From the NCBI GenBank assembly GCA_026168455.1, contig CM047425.1, positions 88,291,580-88,355,579 of the forward strand: DNA of 64,000 nt, read 5' to 3'. Every line of letters starts with the position of its first letter. Position 1 is the first letter of the stretch. Shown here one piece after another: positions 51,300 to 63,399 of the stretch. A program made the translations under genes and the position numbers. The stretch is from Theocolax elegans. Lineage: Eukaryota; Arthropoda; Insecta; Hymenoptera; Cerocephalidae. The notes below the pieces were generated by a model, which had not been told where the DNA came from, searched no databases, and was given only the letters and a program-made list of their open reading frames with translations.

Positions 51300-51620
51300 A
51301 ACCATAGCCCGTAACTTTTGCGGCAGGTGTACGAAGGGGTCGCTCTAGGTGTCAACCGAGTGCAGTAACGTCGGCTTCAAACTCTCTTAATTGAGTTTGG
51401 AAGCCGACGCCTCGACGCGCCTGCAGCCCTGCGTGAGAATTCGCGCGTGCCCTGTTTCTACGAAATTCCAGTGTGCGTGGATGTCTCCTGTCTTTCTCTA
51501 TAAATTTAACCATGTACGTTGTGATGGGTAATGCCTAGGCGGGATGTTCTTACCCATACTCTGGTGCGTAATTAGCGACGCTCACCACTATACTCGGAAA
51601 GCTGCAAACCATTGCTAGTG
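51300..51620. other. GC-rich island around the hairpin
   Basis: The island contains the hairpin at 51369-51409 and a second short stem (TGGGTAA/TTACCCA) at about 51524-51557. I checked it by eye against 5S, U1, U2 and U6 RNA landmarks and found no match. No coding frame was recognised. Confidence 0.35.
51369..51409. repeat. GC-rich hairpin: CGTCGGCTTC/GAAGCCGACG stem
   Basis: CGTCGGCTTC-AAACTC pairs with GAGTTTG-GAAGCCGACG across an 8-base TCTTAATT loop, giving a 16-bp stem with one bulge. Both strands can form it. At about 41 bases it is shorter than a typical insect pre-microRNA. It sits in a GC-rich island. Confidence 0.85.
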
Positions 51621-52900
51621 CAAAAATGTACGCTAAATATTCCTTAATTTTGGTTTCGAAGATTTGTGGGTGTTTATCTCTTTGTGTCCGGATTCATTTT
51701 CTGGCATTAAGAGATTACACTAGGATGTTTTTGGTTTTAGTGATTACGTTTATTACACTATATTTTCGGATTATATATGGAATTTTCGGTAAATTAAACA
51801 AAAAGTCAGTGCTTTTTTTCTAGTGGCACATTATTATGGTAATATAATGTTCATCAACTATAATATATAGTAAACAATTCAATTACAAGTTTTAAAAAAA
51901 ATTTTTAAAACGTAAAGTTCATATTATTAAATTTCATTGCTGCTGTAAAATAAAATAGTGGTTTATTAAATTTAATGCTCACGAAACAAAAATAAATCAT
52001 TGTGTTTATTCAAATACACGTAATATATACACTTGGTGATATCGAGTTCCATGTTACTTTCGTTATCCGAAATAGCTAATCAAACAGCAATAAAGCGACT
52101 GGTTAATTTTTTCACTGAATTTTCATTCACGAAATCAAGTTATGAAAAATATCAACCGTCACGAATCTCCGGGTATGAAAAGCCAGGTTATATAAAAGCG
52201 ACTTTTTCAAGGCGTTTATGACTCGATTGGCGATAGGAAAAGACTGGCGGATATCCAAGGCTGTTGGGGAGAAAAAACGTGAACTACCACGTGTGACTTG
52301 ATTACAAAATCGCGGGATCTCAATACATTCTTTTTCTTACTTTTTTTTCTTATATATTTTTACGTTTGATTACCATTGCATGTTTCTTTTCGTGCGCTCT
52401 CGTGCGGCTATTTTCATCAAAAAATCATACACTCATGGAGTGAACATTTGTAATCAATTTAATACCTATTTTTGCTTGGTAATGCTTAACAATTCAATTT
52501 AAAATAATTAAGTAGACTTAGGGATTGCTATAAGAAAGGTGCTTAAGCTCTGGATCACGGAATTTATTCTGACTATGAAAAATTGCTTTTAACATAAAGA
52601 TACGAAAAAAATGAGTAAAGCGAAATTTGTGTTAATTTGATATACTTACTGATTGTCTCTATTGATTAATCGTATAAATAGATACCCAATTGAACTCGAT
52701 TTCATTATAAGTAATTAGAAGAAAAACCTAATCGACGGAACGAGGTGCTCATATCCGCTCTACAATCTATATCACGAAAATGATTATAAAGTATACATAA
52801 CATAGAATGTTTATAAGAAAAAAGGGATAACGCAAAGAAATGCAAAACATAGAGTTCATTTTATCTCAAAATAGTATCGAAGGAAAAAATATAGGTATAA
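51621..52900. other. AT-rich sequence with a modest GC-richer patch
   Basis: The patch lies at about 52120-52320. Apart from the repeat arm at 52529-52575, nothing was recognised. Confidence 0.5.
52529..52575 (+). mobile_element. Second solitary arm related to the 16687-17236 element
   Basis: The segment TAAGAAAGGTGCTTAAGCTC, then TGGATCACGG and TTTATTCTGACT, aligns with the arms at 16687 and 21555 in the same order and strand. It is more diverged and has no visible partner arm. Confidence 0.4.
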
Positions 52901-53350
52901 TCAAAAGGTGATATATTCACGAAGCGCTTTTGAGCGATCAAACATCAACATAACCTCAAAGTTAACCTCGCGTGTTGTCTGGTGATATTCATAATTGATA
53001 GACGATTGATTCGCACATCGTGCATCCTTGATCTAGGAATGCATTCGGTTGTTCCGAGTTGGGTAAGGAGTAGCTCTACTGCACGGACATGCGCTACCGT
53101 TGTATTCATTGTTCGTTGGTGACGATTCGAACCTCTGCACAGGAGTATGTTAAGCTTAAGCCTGCGAGAGACCGTGTTGCTCTTCGATGGGTAACGTCCG
53201 TAAAATTAACGCGAAAACGAAACATAACATACTGTATATAATGCTTAAATTTGATATTTTGGCACCATTTATATTTGCCTGCAGACTGGTGAACGACACA
53301 AGTGAAGTTTGATCTAAGTGTACAAGAGTCCCACACATACGTACGTCACA
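52900..53350. other. GC-richer island, unassigned
   Basis: Overlapping minus-strand frames at 53106-53338 are mutual shadows. GATTCGAACCTC near 53123-53134 resembles a reverse tRNA T-arm, but the rest of a tRNA is not evident. Confidence 0.3.
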
Positions 53351-53428
53351 ACCAACGATTCGTAAGTATGTACTTTATTTAAAATAATTGTACTTTAATC
53401 CTCCCATTTCATGCGGTAAATATTTTTA

Positions 53429-53484
53429 TAACATTTTAACCTCAAAATCCCACTTTCATTTCAGATTTTGAGGTTCTAATGTTA
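53429..53484. repeat. Hairpin with 21-bp arms
   Basis: TAACATTTTAACCTCAAAATC at 53429-53449 pairs with its near-exact inverse at 53464-53484 (two mismatches), across a 14-base spacer. It resembles a compact foldback repeat or a small structured RNA. Confidence 0.8.
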
Positions 53485-53852
53485 CAAAATATCGTATGAA
53501 CACAACAGTGTCATAATATACTAATATTTTAAATATTGTGTTAGCATATCAGTATGTATTTTTCTTTTTTAAAGTCGGAACTTAAACAGTTTTTTCTGTA
53601 ATCAATTCGATAATTAATACATACACAATACAATATTATATTATACAATCTAATTTTTCATTTAGTACATTGCAGTAAAGTAGATTAATTCGGATGTAGA
53701 TAGTAAATATTAAATTATAATATTTTTCTAATAAAACTCATTAAACGTTTTGTTAACGCATCTATTTAATAATAATTTAATCTACTAATTTTTCTTTTCC
53801 CCTAAATGAAAACTATAATTAAATTTATATTGAACCGGTTTTGCTTTTCCAG

Positions 53853-54118
53853 GTATATAAGCTGTACATTGAACCAATCAATCGATATGGTAATTTGTTT
53901 CACCATAATAAGTACCGTGACTCTCATCAAGTCATGCGATTTACCTTGAAAATTGCCGGAATTAATGGAGATGATAATCGACCGCCTATTGAGATTGGGT
54001 ATTGTTCGGCTAAGCTAAATCCTCCTTCATACGCAATAAAAGAAATAACAATTACGTGGAAAAATTCAACCTTTAATATTTTTATCTTTAATATTATTTA
54101 TTCAATATTTAATCCGTA
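53853..54118 (+). pseudogene. Isolated coding-like segment, exon or decayed gene fragment
   Basis: A good acceptor (TTTTGCTTTTCCAG, ending at 53852) precedes an open frame from 53853. It reads VYKLYIEPINRYGNLF, later FTLKIAGINGDDNRPPIEIG and LNPPSYAIKEITITW, and then turns AT-driven and ends in TAA at 54118. The first 68 or so residues have balanced, domain-like composition, with alternating hydrophobic positions typical of beta strands. No good donor follows; the best is a weak GTGGAA at 54056. I do not recognise the family. It could be a single exon of an unseen gene or a fragment of an old gene copy. Confidence 0.35.
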
Positions 54119-54119
54119 A

Positions 54120-55710
54120 GCAATGGACTTAATATAGGATATGAACAATTGAATTGAAATTGCGATCAATAAAAGTAATATAAATTACTTAATCATTATT
54201 TTTTACATGAAAAATATATTAATACGCAGAATAAGCAATAAAAGTTCTTGTTTAGAGTTTTGTAGATACAAAACATTATTTTTTGTTGAATTGAATATAA
54301 CTAATGCTCTCCTCAATTTTAAAAGGAAAAAAATTGATTATCTAATTTATAGCCTCTGTGTAAATTTTTTTAACCTATTCGTAATACATATTTTGCAATG
54401 AATAAAAATATCTGCTTAAAAGTTTCAAACACGGCTATGCTTTATAAAACCTTCAAAGTTCAAAAGTTTGATTTTCCATTTTTATTACCGCTTCTCATGC
54501 CAATCTTTCGTACAGACATAAAGCACACCTGATTAAACAACTTATTAAAACATATGAGTCGAATGGTAAGAAATTGAGTATAACCTCCTTTTTTAATTCT
54601 ACGGACTTAATAACACAATTCGATCTCCTTGCTCCAAATAGCAACAACGAAAATGGATTTTCCTTGAAAATTCTGCTAGAAAATCGGGAGGTTCGTGAGA
54701 AGTGAAACTTTTCCTAGTGTACCTATATAACGTTGAATCGCGAGAAAACGATTACCCGAGACGTATAAGTATAAAAGCAAGCGCGCACCTGTCACCAAAG
54801 AGCGCGAGAAATTCCAAGCGGGAGAGCGTCATTATAACTATACGGCCCTAGCGAATGGCTCTGACTTTGAGGGGTAGGTCGGATGTCATTTTCCTCGTGC
54901 TCGCTATACGAGTGAATCTTGGCGCAGCGGCGAATTATACGACGGGGTCGTACCCTTTCCTTGCCCCTGGCTTTTTTTACGGGTCAAACGTTTAAGTCTC
55001 TCTATCTCTCTTTATTTTTTAATTTTCATCCCTGTATTCTTTAGGAAAACTGAAAAATGTTGAACGAAGCACTTTCGAGTGTATAGAAGTTGCAACGTAT
55101 AAATAATCTCGGGTTCTTCAAGAATATAAAACTTTTTCACTCAAAAAATTTAATTATTAACTATCAAAATAAATTACTATTTTGTAAATGAGACTAACGT
55201 TTAAAATTTCAACACAATTAATTTTAATTTGAAAATGATTAAAAAAAAATAAAAAATACATATATTTACGTATAAACTATGTTTGTCTACATAGTTACAG
55301 ACACTATAATAAAAAATAATAAAATAAAAATTTTTTCTTGAAGCCTGAATCGGTGTAAGGGTGCATTATTATGCACCTAAGATATTACATTTTTTTATAG
55401 GGTTACGAATCATTTTGGCTATAAGTGAACGTTGAGTTTTATGGCCGTAATAGACCCTTTTATTGATGTTATCAATGTCTTGCTTTTGTAGCTGTCAGTA
55501 AGTATAAAATTCCACTTTGATATTTTGTATACTAAACTTTTATACATACTAATGAAATTAAATTTTTTCACGTAAAAATTGTAATTGAAATAAAAATATT
55601 ATACACTTCAGAGTAATAATCACGAAATGGCAAAAAATTGTTTAAGGTTTTGTTTTAAACAACAGTTCTTAGTTTACAATCCAATAAATATAGTTACAGT
55701 CAATTATTAA
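54120..55710. other. AT-rich sequence with a GC-richer patch
   Basis: A CpG-containing patch lies at 54680-55000. Nothing gene-like was recognised. Confidence 0.5.
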
Positions 55711-55718
55711 TCACAGTG

Positions 55719-56084
55719 TTAATTCCATAATTCGAATAATGTAATTTTTGGATGCTTGATCTTATACATTTTCAAGGGAGCCCGGCGTTCATCAAGAGAG
55801 CCCAGTGGAGAAGCGAAAGCTGCGACATAAAACTTAGCCGTACGCGCCCAAAGCGTTACACCCTCGTAAAAGCGCGTACCTTTTACACGCAGGAGTAGGA
55901 AGCACCCCGCGAAGTCGATTCTCCCGGAAGCTGCCGTAACGAGGGCATAAAATTTCCGGTTGAGTTCGAATATCCTCTCTCCTATTGTGTATATAAACGT
56001 CTGCGAGTTCGCGCGATGCTCGATTCGGGGGTGTGTTGACGTTAACACTGAGGAATATACCGCGATTTTGAAAAGGAAAGACAA
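55719..56084 (-). other. GC-richer island with an unrecognised 121-codon minus-strand frame
   Basis: The frame runs from ATG at 56084 to a stop at 55719. Its composition is not absurd for a protein, but no motif, signal peptide or splice context is recognised. On the plus strand, TATATAAA at 55990-55997 precedes CG-rich sequence and could be a promoter. Either a CpG-rich promoter island or an unidentified small protein is possible; the former seems likelier. Confidence 0.25.
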
Positions 56085-56269
56085 AGATAAAGATAAAGAA
56101 GAAGTGTATCGTGGTTTATATAGATGTTGAGTTGATTTTGTGAAGATTTATTCAGAGGATTGAGAAATCGTCGCCAGTAATAAGTGACGGATGCCGACTG
56201 TTGCGATTTTGTAAATATGCGTGATAGATAAAGTGTCTTCAAAAAGTTATTTAATTTATCCATTTATCT

Positions 56270-57570
56270 ATGTTTATTTATCGCTTTTCGTTTTAGTACT
56301 AATCGTTTTGATATAATCGATAAAATTAATATGAGTTTTCAAAGAATTATGTAAAACAATGTCATTATATTAGTAAAGAAAACAATTTGATATTACATAA
56401 TGAGAGTTCGTGTATTTCAAGTAGTTGAGCAACTTTATGTAAATCAATATAATTTTAAAATAGGGGGTTCGAAAGTTACCTACAGTTAAATTTTAGATAC
56501 TTAAGTATCTTATATTGTATAGTTTACATAATTTTCAATTTGAGATATCGATAACATGAAGCTGTTAATAACTGATAATTATTTTCGATTACTCTATCTA
56601 ATGCATTGAAAAATAAAATATTAATATTACTTTATTGAAATAATTTTAATGAACCCATAGTTACTTATCACTATATTCGCAGTTGGAAGTTTTATGATTT
56701 ATTTTTGATTGCTTGTTTAAATGTTTTGTAAATAACTCAATCAAGTTACTCGATAACAAATTAATTAACCGTTACACAATCACCAGTGCTGTTTATCATT
56801 CTTAAAAGAACGTTAATGTTTACATTACTTGTATTTCACTAAATTGCGAGTTCAATATTTTAAAATGATTATACTAGATTCATTTTCTCGTATACTGTGA
56901 TAGATAAACAAATATAACCTCTTTTGCTTTATTAAATTAAAATAATTTAATAAGTAACAATAATTAAGTAGTATTATGTGTATTGGGTCAGACATTAGTT
57001 GCATCGTGTATGGTAAAATAACGATCGAGTTTTCTTCTATAAATGCTATTTGGAAAAAAGAAACTTATATTTATATTTTACATTAAAAATTTATTATTTT
57101 AACTTATTTTGCTTTCTGCATGTCACTTTGTGAATACATTAAAGAGGTACTATTTTTTATTAGAAGTTTAGTAGCATAAATAATGTAATCCGAAATGAAA
57201 ATAAATATATTATACTTTAAATGATATAATTATTATCAAATATGAATAAATCTATACATCACAGATTAAGATAATTTAATTGCGAAATACCTAAAAAATA
57301 TCTATATTTCAAAATATGTAACTTTAGCACAAGAAAAATAGATTATTCAATTTTATTGTCCTGCTTAATAGACAAATAATTTATTATCACAACTTACGTA
57401 TAAAGTTATATATTTATACAAATGCAATCACATATATTGACCAAATAATAATAAACGAAAATCAATTTGATAAAATGAAAAAATTGATTTTTATTCTAAT
57501 ACAGATACGCAAAAGCTCAAGCTCAAATAATTCGAGAGCACGCACAGGTTAGCAACTTTGAGGAGTTGGT
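56270..57570. other. AT-rich sequence without a recognised gene
   Basis: Nothing recognised. Confidence 0.6.
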
Positions 57571-57600
57571 CATACCCACAAACGGAAGGTTTTTCGTGCA

Positions 57601-57630
57601 TATATAAACCACACGAGTCTATAGGTTAGT
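57601..57630 (+). promoter_or_regulatory. Candidate TATA/initiator core promoter
   Basis: TATATAAA at 57601-57608 is followed by GGTTAGTG, an initiator-like site whose A is at 57628, 27 bases after the first T of the TATA box. The GTTAGT word also occurs at the troponin C start. CpG-rich sequence follows to about 57930, including ATG|GTTAAG at 57917-57922, an ATG placed directly at a donor-like GT as in troponin C. No downstream exon was found before the window ends. Confidence 0.4.
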
Positions 57631-57738
57631 GTAGCGGGTAAACGAAGTCAGTAGGGTAGCAGTATTGGCCTCGCGTCGCATCGCGCTTATGGGTTAACGG
57701 CCTCCAGTCACGCATTACGATAAGCCTTTGTATATATC

Positions 57739-57759
57739 CTCTCTCTCTCTCTCACTCTC
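57739..57759. repeat. (CT)n microsatellite
   Basis: About ten CT units with one CA interruption, in the presumptive 5'UTR after the TATA motif at 57601. CT-rich tracts are common near insect promoters. Confidence 0.8.
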
Positions 57760-57939
57760 TGTTTATATATATATATACGTGGCGGATCATTTCTCAACCA
57801 TGTGCGCGTTGTGATTCGCGCAACGGAGGAATCGCGAAGCCGCGGAACGAGACAAACGAGTCTGTTTGTACTAGGTGTTTACGCGACCTCGGATGAACAC
57901 TTGTGCACGACTAGAGCTATGGTTAAGCTTAAAACTGAT

Positions 57940-60330
57940 GATTTCTACATTTTTCTCCGAATACTTTTCAAGCTGACGGTTTATACGAACGTAACATTTT
58001 GACAGTTATTGATATTCATAGTTTACGGAGCAAATTTTGTTTAATGCTTTGTTTAAACTTGTTGGTATTTTATTATTATTGTTTTCTTTAGTGTGATGCA
58101 GTTTATATGCTTGTATCGTACCACTTATAGCTTCTATCTTCTTATACAAATATTTATTCCGTCTTCGATTTTTTACGTAAATATTGTTTTATCTATAAAA
58201 ACTGTTGATGAAATTTTATAAATAAATGTGTATGAAAAAATTTTTTATATTATAAATTATTTAAAGAAAAATTATTTCGAAGTGATTATCTTTTTCTGTA
58301 ATAAACATATTAAAAAAGAAAATATAGTGAATTAAACCAAGAAATTTTAGATTCGGAAAGTCTGATCTAATTTGATATTATCTACTTTAATTGCTACTCT
58401 TTATTGTAATTGTCTATACAAGTACAGCTGACCTAAGCGGTAACTATAATCGAAGCATCATTTTTAACTTCAACAGTAATTACCTTAGGTAATGAATGTT
58501 AAAATATTTATTAATGAAAATGCTACTCAACAACAAAAGATAGTTTTACTATTCAAAAATTGATAATTAAAATAAGTTTATTTATTGCGTTAAATAATTA
58601 GATATGTTTAAAAAATTTTCATTTCTACACTGCCACTATTTCCAAATTTATGAATAACATTTTTTATATTGGTAATGCGAACGATTCTGTGAAATTTAAA
58701 AAATATCACTAAGAAAAATATCACGTAAAAGGATCTTGTTTGCGCAATCTAATGCAAACGAAAACCAACAGTATTATTATTATTATTGCCAATACGTACG
58801 AAAACTACGTTTTTTTCAAATTCTACATCTTGACTAATACTTATTAAAACCGAGTAAGATATAATTAGGCTCGTATTAATTAAATATTACGCTGGCAAAT
58901 TTTTTATTTTTGAATAACAAATTTTTCAAATGTAGATATAAGTGGAGACTCTCAAAACAGCGCAAGCGTGAATGGAAAACGTTATCTATCGTGAACTACT
59001 TCGTTTCTCCATTTTGAGTGGTGAGTACAAAGAAAACAACTGAAACGCAGTTGGAAGCGCGAGATTTCGCTTGTTGTCCTGGAAAATACACTCTCTTTAT
59101 TCTTTTACGGTGTTCGCCTGGATATGCTAGGATTCTTTAAAAACGATAATCCAGTATATAGCAATATTTAGTATATTTGTATAAACGATGTTTGATGGTT
59201 AGTATAAATCTAACGTTATGCTTATAAAAAAGAAAAATGTGGTAAATTTTATTTCTTTCTGCGAAAAGATTACAGTGTTAATGTTAAAATTGGAGCAACG
59301 GGTAAATACGTAAAAAGCTTTTTGTTCGGATTAACCAGTGGAAGAATTTATATTTACACGCTAAGAGTTAATGTGATAATTTTCATTTTATAAAATAAAA
59401 GTGGTATTAAATAAATAATTTTAAATTAATTTCAATTTGGTTGTAATATGACTTACGCTAGTATTTGTATAATCAATTTTCTGTAAATGAACCAAATATA
59501 TGAATAACAATCTTTATGATTTATTACAAAAATTAATAACATAAAATAAAAACGGGATGATTATTATGTCTTACAAGAATAAGGTACTTCCTGAAATATT
59601 TTAAAAAACTAAGAAGTACAGTCGTATTAAATCGCGATGTACAACGTGTGAGAAAATCCAGTTACAACAAATATATATGGTTAAAATTTCGTTTTTTTTA
59701 TCGTTTTTCGTTTATTTGCCTTTCAGTTTTATACAACAGGAAATCGTGAAACTGTGTTTCAGTTAAAATGTATATTGTACACGCATCTCCCGCGTTACCT
59801 CGAATTTGCACGAAAATAAAAGTTTTGACTATAGTTTGTTGAGAAGCTAGAATTTTAGTATTTTTTTAGTTTGGGTGAGGTGTTCCATAAAAATGACAAT
59901 TTGTATATAACTTTATTATTCTTTCGATGATTTTATAGTTTCATTGGAATAGCAAAATTATACGCATTGTAGAAAATGTATGATCTTAGCACCACAATAA
60001 TGTAAATATAAGATTATTATTATATATACATTTTATTTAAATTTTATTTATAGTAATGGATTTGTTTTGCATGAAATGAATAATTCAATTTAATGCAACA
60101 TATATCCTTGAGTAATCGAACGTAATATATTTATTATAATAATTAAAATAAACGATTTTAAGTAATTTTTCTTGACATAGAGGCAAATTTTCTACTGGTT
60201 TCTCCATAAAAACCGACGTTAAGAACTTTAAAAAAAAATAATTTAGAATTGGAATGAAAGTTGAAAGGAGTATTTGACCGTTATCCTAAATCAGGTTGTC
60301 TAACTCATCAAATTCTTTATGAGTTCAAAT
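57940..60330. other. AT-rich sequence without a recognised gene
   Basis: Only a short (ATT)n run at about 58772-58787 and mild GC-richer texture at 58960-59110 were noticed. Confidence 0.55.
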
Positions 60331-60339
60331 GAGTCATTG

Positions 60340-60600
60340 AAGACGATGATGCGGGTTCGCTCGTGTTCTATACAAAGAAATAAAGTTCTTCCTGGCAAAA
60401 CTTATCGAGGCCCTCGGGCTTACCTACCCCTCCGAGAGTCGCCCAAGTTTCGAGTGCGAGCGTGCGCGTAGCTCTAACCCCTTTTCTCTCCCTTCCTCTC
60501 TTTAGCTTCCAAGTTCGACAATTGATTTCTTCGCGGTACTCTCTTGTTTCGCGCGGAATTTCGTTTCGCTTCCATTCGTTTTAAAAAAAGGGCGTTGCTG
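60340..60600. other. GC-rich island, unassigned
   Basis: CpG-rich (GAGTGCGAGCGTGCGCGTAG) followed by a pyrimidine-rich tract. On the minus strand GGGGTAG|GTAAGC (about 60418-60430) looks like a donor site, but no frame could be assigned. Confidence 0.25.
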
Positions 60601-61420
60601 CGAGAATTACTTTAGTTGCTACACTATCTTTCTATATCAGACTTGATTTTATTCTTTTGCACAATGAAATGTAGTATCTCAGCGAGTGTTAAAATAAGTA
60701 TGAATAACAAAAGGGCGAGAAATTAAGTTTATTCCTGAAGTAACAAGATTTTTATGAAGTTACAGTACATTGTAAAATGATACATGGATAAAAAAGTAGT
60801 TAATTAAATGTGAAATGTACTACCTGTAAAATATTGCATTAAAATGAAATTTAACTTTACATCTTTATTTTTTTTTTGTTAAAGTTACATAAGAAAATGA
60901 TATTTAACGAGGTGTGACAATAAAATTTAATCAAAGATAATATTTTAGACCTTTTATTTTATGTTTTCTAAAGATTTTCTTTTTAGCAAACATGCAAATT
61001 ACGTAGCATATTTAAAATTTTAATTCCAAAATACTTAAATTATATATTTTCACTTATTCTTTTCGGAATTACATCTAAAACATAAATACTACGTTTATAT
61101 TGAATTCGTGATCAAATATATAAGTTGTGTTTATGTAATACGTATTATTACTAATTTTATATTATATAAATGTGTAATATTTATACATATAAATGTTCTG
61201 AATATGATACATCAATGAATAATTTACAATTTTTAATAAACTTCTATACACCTTCAAAAGATGAAAATATTGCCAATACGCAATTATCTAATAAAACATC
61301 GTAAAAACTATAAAATTTAGCAAAATATTCAATTATATTTGATAACTTATGAGCAATTATAATAACCTTCGAGCATTCAAAATAAAGAAGTCGAAACACT
61401 GAGGTATTATCAGGTAAGAA
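60601..61420. other. AT-rich sequence without a recognised gene
   Basis: Nothing recognised. Confidence 0.6.
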
Positions 61421-61429
61421 GTGTAATAT

Positions 61430-61730
61430 TCACCGGTCGCGAGATCAGTATAAGGAACATCGTTGTTATCGTTTACGAATTTCATTATGGTATGAGGGCA
61501 CTGAACGCAAAGGCTCTTCTATGCGTGCGCTAACTGCAGTGAAATTAAGCAGTTAAGGCAAGTTCGACGCGCCGATAATGCGCGCAAACTCGTAAAATGA
61601 GGCTTTGAGGTTAACCCTACTATTTTTTCTTTTTTTTTCGAGCTCTCCTCGCGATTAGAGCGTTCGCAGCGGGTACGAGTGGCCTCCTTGAAATTGCAAT
61701 GGCCAAGTTTATAGGTGAATCGTTAGCGGA
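61430..61730. other. GC-richer island, unassigned
   Basis: The island contains a small inverted repeat (TAACTGC/GCAGTTA, about 61530-61555). Near its end, ATGGCCAAGTTTATAG|GTGAAT (about 61698-61719) could be a tiny first coding exon, but five codons are not enough to claim one. Confidence 0.25.
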
Positions 61731-61739
61731 GATTTCTAT

Positions 61740-62160
61740 CTTTTAATGAGATATTCGATATTTCGATGAGTTGTCGAGAGAAATGTAATATTAGTTTCTC
61801 TTTTCCGTGTATTGACAACGTTTACCGTAGTATCTATAAGAGTTTTTAATGTATTGGTTTGTTGTGATTGCTCGATCGAGAATTCTTTCGTTCTTAGTTT
61901 TCTTTTTTTAATTCAATACCGCTTTAAGAAAAAGAGTTACGGCTTCTACGCTCTAAGGTCGATCGAATACGAAACAACTTATTTAAGTTTCTATTTCTTT
62001 GTATCACTGGCAATTGAGAATACTCGATCATTTTGCGAGAACTACGTTGTATATGCATTTTAAGTAGCTACCATTATATAATTTTTTATTACATAACATT
62101 TTATACATAATATTCTACGGGTTTCAAGTATCGTTTACAAAATTTGTAGGGAGGTTGTCA
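61740..62160. other. Sequence without a recognised gene
   Basis: The 83-codon frame at 61812-62063 has no ATG context or motif worth naming. Confidence 0.5.
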
Positions 62161-62170
62161 CATAGGAAGA

Positions 62171-62257
62171 GGCGAGGAGCGAGCGTAAAAAGACGAACGA
62201 TGGGATTATACCAATCCTTTGTCTCGTGATCTGATCGCCAACCTACTGCTCGCGAGT
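62171..62257 (-). mobile_element. tRNA-derived repeat, copy 2
   Basis: The segment begins GGCGAGGAGCGAG, matching GACGAGGAGCGAG beside copy 1 at 41496. On the minus strand it has a decayed D-arm-like GAGCAGTAGGTTGG and a decayed T-arm-like GGTATAATCCC. The blocks are in the same order and similar spacing as copy 1, but more diverged. A shared SINE-like ancestor is the best explanation. Confidence 0.45.
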
Positions 62258-62269
62258 GAGTGTAACGCT

Positions 62270-62690
62270 GTCTCGTTAGTCTACATTTCCTATATCGTTC
62301 GACACTTGTTTATACGATTCAATTACGTGTCACGATAACAGCAATTTATTTTAGAAAATAAATAAAAGAAATAATTTTTAAAAGAATTAATTCTATTTAA
62401 GATTTTTTCGGTAGAAATAAAATTATATACTACGAAATATTATTTTTAATTCATCTTTATGAAATTCCATCCCGGAACTTTTTCACCAGCCAATATAAGA
62501 TAAGAAGATATTTTAACAATTTAGGTAATTTGAAGTAACAAAATAATTAAAACATAGTAAGTACAAAATACTAAAAGAAATAAATAATATTACATTGTTA
62601 CATAATATTTCACATATTGAAAGTTCGGAAGTACTGAAAGGTTAATATCAATGTCAATAAAAAGTTTCATCTCGAATTTTCCGATCGAGG
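62270..62690. other. AT-rich sequence without a recognised gene
   Basis: Nothing recognised. Confidence 0.55.
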
Positions 62691-62699
62691 TAAGAAGCC

Positions 62700-63200
62700 A
62701 TCGATGTATACCTGTATAGTAATTATATATATATGCCAGGCGAGTTCATCGCGCGCAGCCGTAGACGACCGGCGCAACCTCCGAAAGTACCAACATATCT
62801 ATCCTTTCTAGTTTTCGTGGAGCGCGGCCAGGCCCAGGCAAATGCGCTCATCTTCGTCGCCGTCTCTTTCTCTCCCATGAGAGATATACGACGACAGGGA
62901 AGTATTGATCATCAGGGCGCCCCGCGGTGTCCGCGCCCTCTTTTCCAGCGGCGCCTCTTCTCGCGTTTTCGCCCACCCCCCGTCGGAGCCATTATCTCGT
63001 TCTCCATTTTTTTCCTACCTCCGAAGAACCGTTCACCACCTCGGAAGCTCGTTAATTCGACCATTATAATAGCTCGCACAATCGCTAAATGCTTTCTCTC
63101 TTTTCCTCCTTTTCTCGCGTACTTCATTATGCAAGCTTTACCTCTTTTGTCGATTCTTTCGATCGTAACGGCTATTACGTCCTCCTTAAATCTCCTATCT
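62700..63200. other. CpG-rich island containing the longest open frame in the window
   Basis: A plus-strand frame of 209 codons (62733-63362) starts MPGEFIARSRRRPAQPPKVP. Its first half is basic and proline-rich; a hydrophobic stretch at residues about 128-165 could be a membrane helix. A 71-codon minus-strand frame overlaps the GC-rich part. No domain is recognised, and the frame runs on into AT-rich sequence without a change of style. A promoter or CpG island with a chance frame is likelier than a gene. Confidence 0.25.
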
Positions 63201-63399
63201 TTTCAATATATTTTATTTATACATTTTATTCCGATGAATAATTTAACTGCGGAGGGATATATTAGATGCGCCTCCTGTAACGAGAATTTGAGTGAGATTA
63301 ATCTACTCTTTCGATTTTCACAATCCATTACATTTTTTCAGGACATCGCGAATCATTATTAATCGACTTGTTTTCCTCTCACTTTTAAAGTTTTAACGT

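Noticed and set aside
51480..51610. 5S rRNA or snRNA in the GC-rich island
   Set aside because: Compared by eye with 5S, U1, U2 and U6 landmark sequences; none matched.
53100..53200. tRNA gene on the minus strand suggested by GGTTCGAATCG
   Set aside because: Only a T-loop-like word is present; no pairing T-stem, anticodon arm or box A at the right spacing.
55719..56084. 121-codon minus-strand frame as a gene
   Set aside because: No recognised family or motif, and it lies in a CpG-rich block where stops are rare.
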